Positions 23,378 through 35,036 of a stretch of 64,000 nt of DNA are shown piece by piece. The notes under the pieces are model-generated. The model was not told where the DNA came from and ran no database searches. It saw only the letters and a program-made list of their open reading frames with translations. The stretch's first letter is position 1, and every line of letters starts with the position of its first letter. The translations under genes and the position numbers were made by a program. Source of the stretch: Monoplex corrugatus (Eukaryota > Mollusca > Gastropoda > Littorinimorpha > Ranellidae); the NCBI GenBank assembly GCA_030674185.1, contig JAPXFY010000013.1:52376567-52440566 (forward strand), in the 5' to 3' direction.

Positions 23378-24152
23378 ACAGAAAGAGGATGCAGAATCAG
23401 AAAAAGAGATCAGAGTGTGCCCCAATCTGTTCATTCACATCCCCCACCCCTTCAAAACGGAGAGAGAGGAGATTGGAAGCACACTCATGCTACTCTATTC
23501 CATCTAAGCTGAGGTTTCTACCACCACACTTCCCTATGCTCAAAGTTATTGGATAACTTTCTTTTCTTGATAATCCATTTTTTTTGGTGGAAGAAAAAAA
23601 CGGGGATAGGGGTGGGATGGGAAAGATTAATTAATATCAGCAGCGATGTTTTTGTGTCTGTCTGAGACAAAAATTTGCTAGATTTTCTCAGCTGTTTCTG
23701 CATGGATCTTTACCAAATTTGGATTAAACGAATAGACTGTTATAAAGAAGTCATGAATGAGCAAGTTTGAACATCATGGGATAAAAAGTGTTAAAATCAG
23801 GTCTTTCTGAGGAAGACATGTGAACAACACTTTGTCAGGAACTTTTAACATTTACATTCTGTTTTCGCTGTTGTGACAATTTAGCACTGTTCTTGCTTCA
23901 TGTCAAGTTTTATTCTGAGCTTGAAATCTTCTGGCTGCGAGTAGGTTTCTGTCTTTTGAATAAGGTTTCCCATGTGCATAAAAAAATCCCAGCTGCTGTG
24001 TCCATAGCCTTGTTATAATACCAGAAGTGGAAGGGAAGAAGTTCTGAGCCATTGAGAAGAAAACAAAAAAACAATGACAGAACATGCAGCTGTTCAAGAG
24101 GGTGTGTAGCTTTGGGAAAGTACTTGCAAACAGAGCAATACCTGAAAATATA

Positions 24153-24216
<64 letters not shown>

Positions 24217-24330
24217 GTGTGTGTGTGTGTGTGTGCGTGCGTGTGTGCGTGTGACAGAGAGAGAGAGAAGGGGAGGGAGAGAGACAGAAAGACAGAGACA
24301 GAGAGAGACAGAGAGAGGGTGTGGGTGGGG
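22441..24330. repeat. Cluster of CA/TG microsatellites
   Basis: (CA)n at 22456-22491, 22869-22918 and 23281-23377 (with a GCAC block), and (TG)n at 24153-24250 followed by a GA-rich tract to 24318. Only short, unconserved frames lie between them. Confidence 0.9.
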
Positions 24331-24559
24331 GTGGGGGTATTCAAAATCAGTATCTTATCAAAATCATGCACAATCAAAACATAATGCTACAAGTGTACTG
24401 ATGGCACTGCACCTACTTTTTCTTTGCAACGACCTGATGTACACCCTCACCCCCCTCCACTCTCTCTGTGTTTTGCTTCCAACATTGCTTGTTTTGCTTC
24501 CAACACTAATTGTTTACAAATGCTTGATACATATGTCCCACGGTTGGTTACCACTCATT

Positions 24560-25300
24560 TTCTGTGTCTGTTCCATACAGTTGGATTGAGCTTCCCCAGT
24601 CTCTTTGACAGCCACACACTCTGCCTTCCTTCACGTCTTAGCTTAAACAAACCTGTTTGTCTAGCAGTGATTTCCTTAGCTTAAACAAACCTGTTTGTCT
24701 AGCAGTGATTTCCTTAGCTTAAACAAACCTGTTTGTCTAGCAGTGATTTCCTTAGCTTAAACAAACCTGTTTGTCTAGCAATGATTTCCTTAGCTTAAAC
24801 AAACCTGTTTGTCTAGCAATGATTTCCTTAGCTTAAACAAACCTGTTTGTCTAGCAATGATTTCCTTAACTTAAACAAACCTGTTTGTCTAGCAGTGATT
24901 TCCTTAGCTTAAACAAACCTGTTTGTCTAGCAATGATTTCCTTAACTTAAATAAACCTGTTTGTCTAGCAGTGATTTCCTTAGCTTAAACAAACCTGTTT
25001 GTCTAGCAATGATTTCCTTAACTTAAACAAACCTGTTTGTCTAGCAGTGATTTCCTTAGCCTAAACAAACCTGTTTGTCTAGCAGTGATTTCCTTAACTT
25101 AAACAAACCTGTTTGTCTAGCAGTGATTTCCTCCTCTGCGCACCCACCCCTTCCTTGCATTCCTCTCCTGCACACCCAACCCTTCATCCCACTCTCCTCC
25201 TGTCTTGCCCCTCCTAATGTACCTTGTACCCTTAAATTTTCATCATTCTGAATGATTGTTTCAGTGAACGATGAGTGTGTGCGCTTTGACTTGATTTATA
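24560..25300 (+). mobile_element. CR1-like LINE 3' end, expanded into a minisatellite
   Basis: The text before the array reads like the CR1 C-terminal signature (WIELPQSL, then LPSFTS, then LKQTCLF-type) and is followed by a pyrimidine-rich 3' UTR. This is a decayed 3' end of a CR1-type LINE by inference. Confidence 0.5.
24635..25130. repeat. 38-bp minisatellite, 13 copies
   Basis: The unit contains cttaaacaaacctgtttgtc and tagcagtgatttcc. Copies start every 38 bp from 24649 to 25105, with few substitutions (gca/gcaa, agc/aac). The unit includes the inverted repeat acaaacctgtttgt. Confidence 0.95.
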
Positions 25301-25881
25301 TTATCAAGATTCAGAGCTTTACTGACATTACTATTGTTATCATATAACGTGTGATGTGTATGTTGGGACTGAGGGATTGTGGGTTTCTTGAGATGTGTAC
25401 GTGGGAAGGCATGGGATAGATATTCTGCTTATTTTTTTCAGCTACTCAGAATGCAGCTTGCTGTCCAGATTTTCATCCTGTTTTTAGGTTTTGTATTTGA
25501 AATAATTTAGATTTTTGTTGCTGATAGATCACAGTGTAACTCTCCCTCTCTCCTCTCCTCCAAAACCCCCTCACCTTTTCATGCCTTTTTTTCTTCAAGG
25601 TTTCTTATATATTATTTTCAGAAATCTGCAGAAAAAGCATGTTAAATATCAATTTTCCTATACCTTCTGGGGGTTTACCCTTACTTGTGCATTGCTCTTG
25701 CTCCCCAGCAGCGTCTTTGAGCAGGCTGAAAACTTTTCCACTCTTTTCAGCTTGATCCATTTCAAGTCCTGCTTGTTTCATCTGATGCTTCTTCAAAGTC
25801 AGTGACAAGGAAAAGTACATAATTTCATATAAGAAAGATTGTTAAATGGTTTGATCATCTTGATTCTTTTTCAATCTTACT
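25301..25881. other. Intergenic, no gene recognised
   Basis: AT-rich. The text tttcatctgatgcttcttcaa near 25777 recurs near 26527, so part of this belongs to an interspersed repeat. Confidence 0.4.
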
Positions 25882-26059
25882 TTAACCCTTTGACTCCCAC
25901 ACCCTGTCCACCAGCATCCCCCATTGTCAACCATGCTAGCAAAGCGAAAACTTGACTCCATGACTCCCTCATCCTACAGGAAGCTGGTGGATAGGGTGAG
26001 GAAGTCAAAGGGCTAATTTTTTACAGTTGGTGGACAGGGTGCGGGAGTCAAAGGGTTAA
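25882..26059. mobile_element. TTAA-bounded MITE, family 1 copy 2 (best preserved)
   Basis: Bounded by TTAA at 25882-25885 and 26056-26059. The inverted ends start CCCTTTGACTCCCACACC and differ at one position in 28. A second inner palindrome (ggaagctggtggatagggtg) is present. The size is 178 bp and it is non-coding. Confidence 0.85.
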
Positions 26060-27599
26060 GAAAAAAAAGGGGTGGGGGGACTGCCTCATGCTGACTGGAG
26101 AGAGATGTGTGTCTGTGTGCTGACTGGCTGTCAGCCTATCCATGTGTCTGTGACAAAAATATGTTTTTGATCTCCCTATTTTTAAAAAGAAGACATGTTT
26201 CATATCAAAGAGACAGAGATGTGTATCTGTTTTTATGAGTATTTGTAACAAAAATGCCCTGACAAGAGTTTTATCAGCTATTCCTTGATGGACGTTTACC
26301 ACATCTGGGTCAAAATGCACAAGTCTGAAAGTCATGCCACCACAGTATGCATCACATGCATCAAAAAAGTGCCCCAAATCAGGTCATACAACCAAAAAGT
26401 GCCCCATGTCAACACTTTTTGACGTAGGTGTGTGAACAGCACTTTCTTACCATTTCTGGCAGTATTTACATTCCGTTTTCACAAGTGTGACAGTCTACCA
26501 CCATCCTTCATTCACATCAAGATTTATTTCATCTGATGCTTCTTCAAGGTCACAGTAACCTTTTTAATAATTTTCTAATAAGAGGGAAATATGTTGGAAT
26601 GGTTGGACCATCTTGGCTTTTGTTTCTGTTGTTGTTCTTATTTTTACATTTTGTCCACTATTCATTACCCAGAATAAACCATGTATATCTGCACCTGAAG
26701 TTAAGGGAGAAAAGAAGATGCGCGCTCTAGCAGTATTTTTCATCTTCAGTTATTGGTAGGCCTACATCTATGAATATTTCAGTGTCCTTACGAATGGTCA
26801 AACTATGCTGTAAATACTATCTGTGATCTAATCATCAAAATGAAGCAGCACTGGGCCTGTACTGCACTTGGATGGATGCCTGGGAACAGAGGGTGTTACC
26901 TGCAAATTGTTAACAGGCACACTGGCCCAGTGACTGAGTTGTAGACTCAAGACCGCTTTTCCCCAGTTCAGTCCCAGGCCACAATATAACAACTGGCTTG
27001 TTCACTAACCACCTCAATGTTCCGAACATTCAGGTCAAGGCACTTTAGTGCTCCATAGGTCCTCTCCCCTCCAGCACCCCCACAACCATCTCCATGTCTG
27101 TTCACATCCCATTTCAAGACTTGCTGCTGCACTTATGGTTTTTGCACAAGCTCATGAATAGAGTTTGCCAGATCACTGCTGGCAGATTCTGATTGAGCAC
27201 ACATGGAACTGTTTTAAGTGTGACAAATCCCTCCTGAGCTGATTTCAATTTGATGCCTTAATTACGAACACAAGTACTGATCCACTCACTGTTCAACACA
27301 GAGAACAGACTCTGATTCCAGCATGTATTGTGAACAATGAACACAACTCCAGCAAAATGAAATGCAATACAACAACAACAACAAAATAATAATAATAATA
27401 ATAATAATCAAACAGAAAAATCACGCAGCACCCTTTCTGGATTTTCCTTTCTTCTGTTCATGAATAACACAATAAACACACACTGGCTCAATGATTGCTG
27501 TGCTTCTACACAACTAATACCCAGTACTGATAATGATATAAAAATGGTAAGGCAAAATTAATGGTGAATGGTATGATTCACAGCCTTATAACAAAAACA
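26060..27599. other. Intergenic with possible tRNA-like repeat
   Basis: No gene. Near 26929-26995 tggcccagtgactgagttg and cagttcagtccc are spaced like tRNA A and B boxes, but the fold is poor. (AAT)n lies at 27385-27409. Confidence 0.4.
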
Positions 27600-27915
27600 A
27601 ACGAGAAAGTCCTGAAGGAGACAGACACAAAAAGATCATTAATAAAGAAGATAAGGAAAAGACAAGCAACATTTAATGACTTATAGGACATATTATGAAG
27701 AAAGAAAAATTAGAGCACCTGGTCATGACAGGAAAGCTGGAGGGAAAGAGAACACCAAGTAGACTCAGGGAAAAATATTGGATGGACTTGCAGGGTGGCT
27801 GAGGATGGAGAGGTTGGGAGATGTACTTGCAGTGACAAGGGATAGATTCTTATGGAGGCCATGATCGCCAACACCATGTGGAAGGGCACATGACAATGAT
27901 GATAATAAAAACATA
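27600..27915 (+). mobile_element. RTE-like LINE 3' fragment, copy 2 (+), GAT-rich tail
   Basis: The + strand text gagaaagtcctgaaggagac, the RKRQATF piece and the GWLRMERLG piece match the last 300 bases of copies 1 and 4. It ends catgacaatgatgataat and meets copy 3 tail-to-tail. Confidence 0.75.
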
Positions 27916-27934
27916 TTACAAATCATCGTTATCA

Positions 27935-30100
27935 TCATCATGTGCCTTGCCGCACTGCGTTGGCAATCACGGCCCTCCATACAACTTTATCTTTAGTTGC
28001 TACAAGTACATCTCCCACCCTTTCTGTCTTCACCCACGTCGAAAATCTGTTCAATATTTTCTCCTGGACCTAGTTGGTGCTTTTTTCCCTTCCAAATGTT
28101 CTGTTGTGACTAGGTGCTAAACTTTCTCTTGCCTCATAAAATGTCCTATAAATGTTGCTTGTCTTTTCCTAATCATCTTCATTAATGTTCTTTTCTGAGT
28201 TTGCTTCTTTCAAGATTGTCTTGTTTGTTTTCTTTGCTGTCCATGCAGGTCTGAACATTCTTCTTAGAAACCACATTTCGGCTGTCTCAATCTTGTTCTG
28301 ACTTTGAGTGTGGACTGTCCATGCTTCACGTCCATACAACAGTATTGGTTCTATAAAACACTGAAGAACTCTTTTCCTGGTGTTAATTGATTGGCATTTT
28401 GTTGGTAAGAACACTTTTCATTTTCTTGAATGCTGTTTTAGCTTGGCCGATTTTGCTGGCTATTTCTAATGTGCATCTATGGTCTGGTAAGATGACTTCC
28501 CAGATATTTAAATTTATCAACTTGTCTCAATGTTGTGCCATTTGCTGTTATTTTGCACGAGGAGATTTCTTGCTTTTCACTGATTACCATGACTTCAGTC
28601 TTCCTGCTGTTTAACTCCAAGCCCTCAATCTTGCTTTCCATTATACTTGCAAGATTTTGTAGGTCTTTTTCTGCCATTAGAATGGTGTCATCTGCCTAAA
28701 AAGGACTGTTTAATATATTTCCTCCAACCTTTGTTCCAGGGCATTCTGCTAGGTTTCTCACAATAGTTTCGCTGTAAAGTGAAAACAAATCTGGTGACAG
28801 AACACATCCCTGCCGGGATCTTTTGATATTTTGGAAAGAGCTTATACAGGGCTTAAAACAGGAGGAGGAAAAAACCCACTGAAACTAGGGGGGTCCGGGG
28901 GCAAATCAGGGGCCATAACTTGCGCGCCATTGCTATGAATGCTTGCAAGCCGATCACGGATGCCTTGCTCCTTTCGTTTTTTTTTAGTTTTTTTTTTGAC
29001 AAACCGAAATCGCGGAATTCCGCCCAGACGCGTAACGTTTTAAGCCCTGCTTATATCATTGCCTATTCTCACTGCTGCTGTTTGTTTCCAATATATATAC
29101 CTTATTATTCTTTGATATTTTCCATCAACACTGAGCCTTTCCAATCGCTTGATCACTTCTTCATGTCTTACCCAATCAAAAGTCTTGGTATAATCAACAA
29201 AACATATATATAAACCCTTATTCAACTCAACTGATCTTTCTATGAGAGTTCTCAGGATATATATGCCATTAACAGTTCCTTTCCCTTCAACAAATCCACA
29301 CTGTTCTGCTATTTCTCTTTTGATTCTGTTCCTTGTTCTCATCATGATTATTCTTAATAGAATCTTTGTCACATGGTTCATCAAGCTGAATGTATGATGA
29401 AGCTCACATTCTACTGCTCCAACTTTCTTTGGGAGTGCAATGAAAATTGATTTTGACATATCTTTAAGAGATTTTTCTGGTGTCATAAATCTCACTTAGG
29501 ATGACTGTTACTTTTTTCAATAACGTCATCTAGGGTCGCAATTATTTCTATAGTAATAGTGTGCAGCCGCGAAATTTTTCTGGCTTCTTCTTTTTGCAAC
29601 GCTGTCCTAATATCGTCTTTCATTAGTGGTGGTCCTTAAACATTCTTTCTTATGCCATGTTCCTCCTGTCATCATCAAAAAGGTCTTTCATTCATGTACT
29701 CTTTCCATCTATCTAATAATAGTAATATGTTGTCTTTTTTCATAATGATCACACTATCTTTAGGTTTTGAGCAATCAGTTGATATGCATGTCTCTTTCCT
29801 GTGGGTAATTTCTTCAATGTTTCTGTACATTAATTTAGGGTCTGTTTTGTGTCAGTCTTCTATTTCTTTGCATTTTGTTTCTAGCCAAGCTTCCTTAGCT
29901 TTATTGCACCTATTCCTGATTTCCTTATGTATCCTTTTACATTCTTCCTCATTTCCCTTTACCCTCCTCTGTTCACCCATCAAGCCTAACATTTTTTTTG
30001 TCGTCCAGTTCTTCTTCGCTTTTCTTTTAACTCTAGGGATTTCAAAATTCAACTAAGCACTTGAAAATGATCTTGCTTGTTTTGTTGTGTTTATATGTGC
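27935..30100 (-). mobile_element. RTE-like LINE, copy 3 (linker, RT and C-terminus), decayed
   Basis: The minus strand reads, from 30056 down, RKAKKNWTTKKMLGL and RNRCNKAKEAWLETKCKE (linker). The RT at 29040-29495 follows with KSIFIALPKKVGAVECELH, GFVEGKGTVNGIYILRTL and YICFVDYTKTFDWVRHEEV. The C-terminal part lies at 28169-28677 with KFKYLGSHL, EPILLYGREAWTVHTQSQ and WFLRRMFRP. The tail is catcatcat on the + strand at 27935-27940. Many stops and shifts, and a hAT-like MITE at 28847-29049, interrupt it. Confidence 0.8.
28847..29049. mobile_element. hAT-like MITE nested in the LINE
   Basis: 203 bp with perfect 13-bp inverted ends, CAGGGCTTAAAAC and GTTTTAAGCCCTG. The flanks share cttata (6 bp; 8 bp with one mismatch if the outermost base is counted as flank). 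The uninterrupted LINE text (GNDI then SSFQNI) is seen in copy 4 at about 39850, which confirms the insertion. Ends and duplication fit the hAT superfamily. Confidence 0.8.
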
Positions 30101-33100
30101 AATTTTTCCACAAAGGAAACATATCCATAACGAACATCATTATCCAAGTTAACTAAATGCGAAAGTTTCTTGTGCAGTACTGATCCTATAATCTTTATCA
30201 AGCCTGAAATCAACCAAACATGGGCTTCTGCTTTTTAACCTAAAATGGCATTCTTTATTTCACCTGGACCATTTTCCAATTTAGAAGCAAGACACTGAAC
30301 ACTCCTATTATGTAAAACACTATTATGCACGCTGAGGCAGATGATAAAATAAAAAGGACAGAGACTGGCAAAAAACAGCATCCTTTCAGCACTAGCTCTA
30401 TACCACTACAGTCTACTAGAATATTTTCATAACCACTCTATACCAATACTAGAACAATTATTTTCATAACCAGAGCAATCAATGTCTGATTTCAATAAAA
30501 AGAGAGTAGATACATGACGTTTTACAATACACAACTGTTTTGGGTCTAGTATTGTAAACAAATTTGATATTCAATATTTAACACATATGTGATAAGAAGT
30601 AACGATAGCGTGAAATAATAGAAACCTCTGTGAACAAGAAAAATCTGTTGTAATTTCACCAGTTAAAGGTTCAAAATTGGCTCTAATTCTCCCTACATTA
30701 AGCTGGGAGTTGTCTCCCATGTTTACTTTCATTAATGTTTGGTTGATGTTTTGCATGCTGAAGGAACTTTTTAGCCGTTTTGAAAACAAAAAGGCAAGAA
30801 ATCATGGTCTCATGCATCAGGAAATCATGCAATTGCTTGACCTTGATGACAACAATTCTAGCAATGGTGAAAATGAAGTATCTCAGGAAGAATGTGATTC
30901 AGAAGAGGACAAAACATACATAATACGTTGCTGGTTATGATAAAAAAAATAATTGTTTTGATTATGAAAAAAACCCCACTTACACTATAAAAATACTAAA
31001 TACAAAGATTTTATTTTGACAAGATTCAAATTCCCCAATCAATTTACCATAAGGTGTTAAATTTCTTATAATTCTATCAATAATGAGTGATAGTATTTAA
31101 CAAACAAGATAAGTACCTATTTGCGCCAATTTTTTAAGGCAACCTCAGGCCAGTGCAGCAAAAGCCCTGAGGCAAGTCCCATCACAATAGATTTAACATA
31201 TGTGCACCATTCTATTTAGTGTGACATGCCACTGAGACCCCTTTTTTTCCAGAGCTCTCCGAGTGATATGAGAAGAGTGATTTTTCGCATGAAACTGAAA
31301 CTGTGAAAGTATTGCATGTCGATTATGAACCACCAAGAACTTATTTCTTGTCTTAAATTTTCAGTTTCACATGGTTTCAATAATGCTCTTTCTATAGCTT
31401 CATCCCTGACTGAGCTTCATGTTCTAGCTATGTGAGCTATGTGCATGCTTAAACAGCACACAACATTTCATAGCTGCAACTTTAAAAAAAAAAAAAAAGG
31501 TACGCCTATATGTCCATAATTGCAGAAAATATCCACTTTCACTATAATTTCAGCTAAAAAAAAATTGTGATAAAAAATCAGCGACAACATATCTTGTTGA
31601 AATTAATGATCCCCTGCCTGATACAGGGGTGGGACTGAGCTACCTCAAAAAAATAGGAAATCTAGTGGGGTCTGGAAATGTTTTGAAACTTGAATTGAAA
31701 ATCTTCAAATCTGGTACATTCCGAGGCATACAATGTACATAATCCTGTAATTCCACAACTACAATTTACGAACAGTCATTACTTTTTTCTTTGCTTTATG
31801 TCATACATTTACACTTGTATGAATGAAAACAACAACAGAAAACACCTTCAAGCATTGAATGTTCCCTGCCAAATTTAACCCAACTTGCGCATTTCATTCA
31901 CCGCACATGATCATTATGATTATCTTCAAGTGCAATTTTTCCTCTGCTTGTGTAGTTTCTCAGCGACAGAGGAGGCAATAAGAAAGGCCCGCAGTTTTAA
32001 CTTTTCTTATGATTTGACCGAGGGTCTGTTGCCCTACAATTGTTTTCTGTCCAATCTCACCTCCAAGAATCTTTCAACTTCTTTTTACTAAAAACATTTG
32101 TCCAAGCCCAACAATGTCCAACCACATCATTGCCATTTTATTCCCCAAAATGTTCACTCAATGCTACGAGTAGTAAACTGTTTGAGACTAAATGATGCAC
32201 AGATAAAATCATTTTCCCTGTAGGCCCTCGTGCGTCACTGATTCTTACATTTTTTCCTCCCACGGAAGCAAATGAAGAAGCAAAGAATTAAGGTTTTGTT
32301 TTCAAGGAAATCTATGAATTCAAGGAAGAGTTGCACCCAAGCTGATAGGAAAATCCGTCCCATTTCTGCCAGATTTTCTTCTCTTCCCAGTCTTTTCTGA
32401 CATCTTTTTTCTTATATACTCCTTTGTGGCCTTTTGTGCTTGAAGCTGGGCTGTCAAAATGAGAAAGGAGGAACTGCTCTGCGCACAACCCACAGACATA
32501 CCTAGCTTCTCCAGGATTATACCAAGAATGTTAGCTACTGTATGTGAGAACTGTTAAGGCCACTGTTTTTGGTTCTAGGGTATCAGAGCGTGGAATTGCT
32601 AAGGAAATTTTTAAAATCAAGACTAAAATCTGTGCATTCTGAGGCATTCTGGAGACAAATTTAAAGGCATCTAACACACTGAAAATCACAATGAATATCA
32701 GTCAAAAGAGTATTTAATAAACATTGGGCACAAGATCAGGATCCATCATACACAGCAGATCGTTTCAGTGTGTTCATACACAGACATATTCATCAAAACT
32801 TTTTTTTAAGTATGGTCGTCGATTTTTTTTTAACGCGAAAAATATTTTTTTGCGCGATTTTCGATTTTGATTTCCGCGGAAATCCTCGTTTCCGCGACGA
32901 ATTCCAGGCTCTGGCTATACATCCACACCAAACTGTTGATACTCTCAATGGCATTTTTAGAGTAGCCTTGAAACATTTCTCCGACAACTAAGTCTTGGCT
33001 ATACCCTTAAACGCTGGCCTGATAATTTTCCATGACTGCCTATGGCAAGTTGTTCTTGTGCTGTTAGCTTCTACTTGTTTGAATGTGCACCAGCTTATTG

Positions 33101-33500
33101 AACTCATATTGTAATAGTGTTTGCGTCCAAATAATTTTTTTTAACCCCACACGCACCCAGTTTGGAAGCACTTTTCTCATAATTATTTTGAAAAAAAAAA
33201 AAAAGAAAAAGCAAAGTGCATATGAAAATATAAAGTCTGAATATTATTTTGAAGATTTTCTAGTTAGGTATTTCCAATAATGGTATTTCGTGAATATAAA
33301 CATAGAACAAAAGCTTTGAGTTTCTTGTTTGGGACAGAGAGAATGTCTGCTTTCAGTTTTTTGTACTTCTGCCAAGTTATAAAATTCTGCTCTGATGTGA
33401 GACGATGTGAAAAGGAAAGAAAAGTAGGGGTAGGCAGGGAGTAGTTTCATTATGTTTTGACAAAAAAGGGAAACGATGAAAGAATAGTATTTTTTTTCTT
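30101..33500. other. Repeat-rich intergenic DNA, no gene recognised
   Basis: One acidic + strand frame (LLDLDDNNSSNGENEVSQEE) ends near 30940. Minus-strand text at 31930-32060 has the spaced cysteines LSYCLLCR, and near 32120 it has a stretch that could be a decayed DDE-transposase C-terminus. Neither is strong enough to name. A-runs are common. Confidence 0.3.
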
Positions 33501-35036
33501 TAGCAAACTGTTTCCAAACAGTCGGCTATTAAACCTATCTCCTGACACTTTGAACGTAAAAGCGACATTTTTTATTTGAATACATGTTTGGTTACACATT
33601 TACGATGTTGGACTCTGAAACCAATTTGAAGGATATCAAACAGAAGTAGTGAGGCTTTCACAATAATATATTGGCCCAGTACTTAAAACACAAGATAAGC
33701 CAGCTAACATCTGTACTTCTCCAAAAATAATTAAAACCACCCAGCAAAAATCAACAAACAAAGAACCTCCACCATTCAGTAGCGCATCCTCTCTGGAGCA
33801 GATTTATGATTACAGTATTACAACTTAATTCAAGTCATACCTTTAATAATGTCACATTCACATCTGCAAAATAGCTGCAACATGATCTGTTAAAACACCA
33901 TTTTGAATAACAAAAATAACAAAAGAAAAAAACATGAATTTTGAGAATAAATAAGTTGAGGAAAACCATGCAGCTATGCAAGACAAGCACATTCTTAAAG
34001 CTTCAGGTAAGACAGCTGTAAATTACTTCTGTCTGTCTGAAAATGAACAGATTTAAAAAATACTAGGACCAACCACTGTACTTCATATATTCTATTTTTA
34101 CTTATTCAAAATTTAACAGCTGCAGACCTGAAAATACGCAATAACCTTTCCAGTTCACATAAAACAAATCCTGTCCATCACATGGCATCTGCAGCATCAG
34201 TGCATATGAAATTTATTCTGAACATGGAGAAGCCATCTTGAGAAACTGAAAAATGGAATTAAAGTGAAAAAGCGGTTTTATGACCAAGGAATCTCTTTTA
34301 TCAGATGGGGCATAAAAGATCCATACTACAGGTAAAGTCTTTCAAATGCTGGTTCAGAATGTACACCACTAAAGTGGCCCCACCTAAGTGCAGGATCTCC
34401 ACTGATGGGTGTCCTCAAATGCCAATGATAGCTCCAACAGACTTCCTGGCACTTGAACAGTGAAGAAAGAAACACCAGTTCGGTTGATGTGTTAGGTAAC
34501 TGCAATAAGAGGAGTAAGAATAATGCCATTGATGAGGTATGGACCTGATAGACTGTTCTGAACAGAGGAGCAAATGTGCCAAACACCTGATCTACAAATG
34601 CTATGCTTGATGATCAGCATCGATGACCCTGAAAAGTCACCATATTCAATAAGAATAATCATAACTATGACAGACAAAAAACAAACTTAACAACCACTGT
34701 ATTAAATAAGCAAAATACATAATCCCAACAGACAAAAAATAGAACAAACTTAACAATCACTATATTAAATAATACACAAAATCCATAATAATGACAGATG
34801 AAAAACTCAACAGACTTAACTATCAAAGTAACAAATAAACAAAATACATAATTATGACAACAAAAAAAAAGTGAACAGACTTAACCTTACAACCCATAGT
34901 AAGTTCCTAATATACATGAAATTCTACACAATTATTCTCACTTGCAAGTTTCACATTTCCTGGTCTCTGAGACTTCTAACATGAGTCACCATTATTCACA
35001 TATGCATACTAAAATATGTACTCTGATGTCAACACT
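33501..35036 (-). other. RPRD2 3' UTR and downstream DNA (candidate)
   Basis: Directly downstream of the RPRD2 stop. AATAAA on the minus strand lies at 34212-34217. Three to four imperfect tandem copies of a unit of about 65-70 bp (aataaacaaaatacataat, gacagacaaaaa) lie at 34655-34890. No conserved reading frame. Confidence 0.45.

Noticed and set aside
24635..25130. CRISPR-like regular array
   Set aside because: The 38-bp units are contiguous with no unique spacers, and the genome is eukaryotic. It is a minisatellite.
31885..32991. A DDE transposase C-terminus on the minus strand near 32 kb
   Set aside because: Only scattered cysteines and a loose resemblance; too many stops to name a family.
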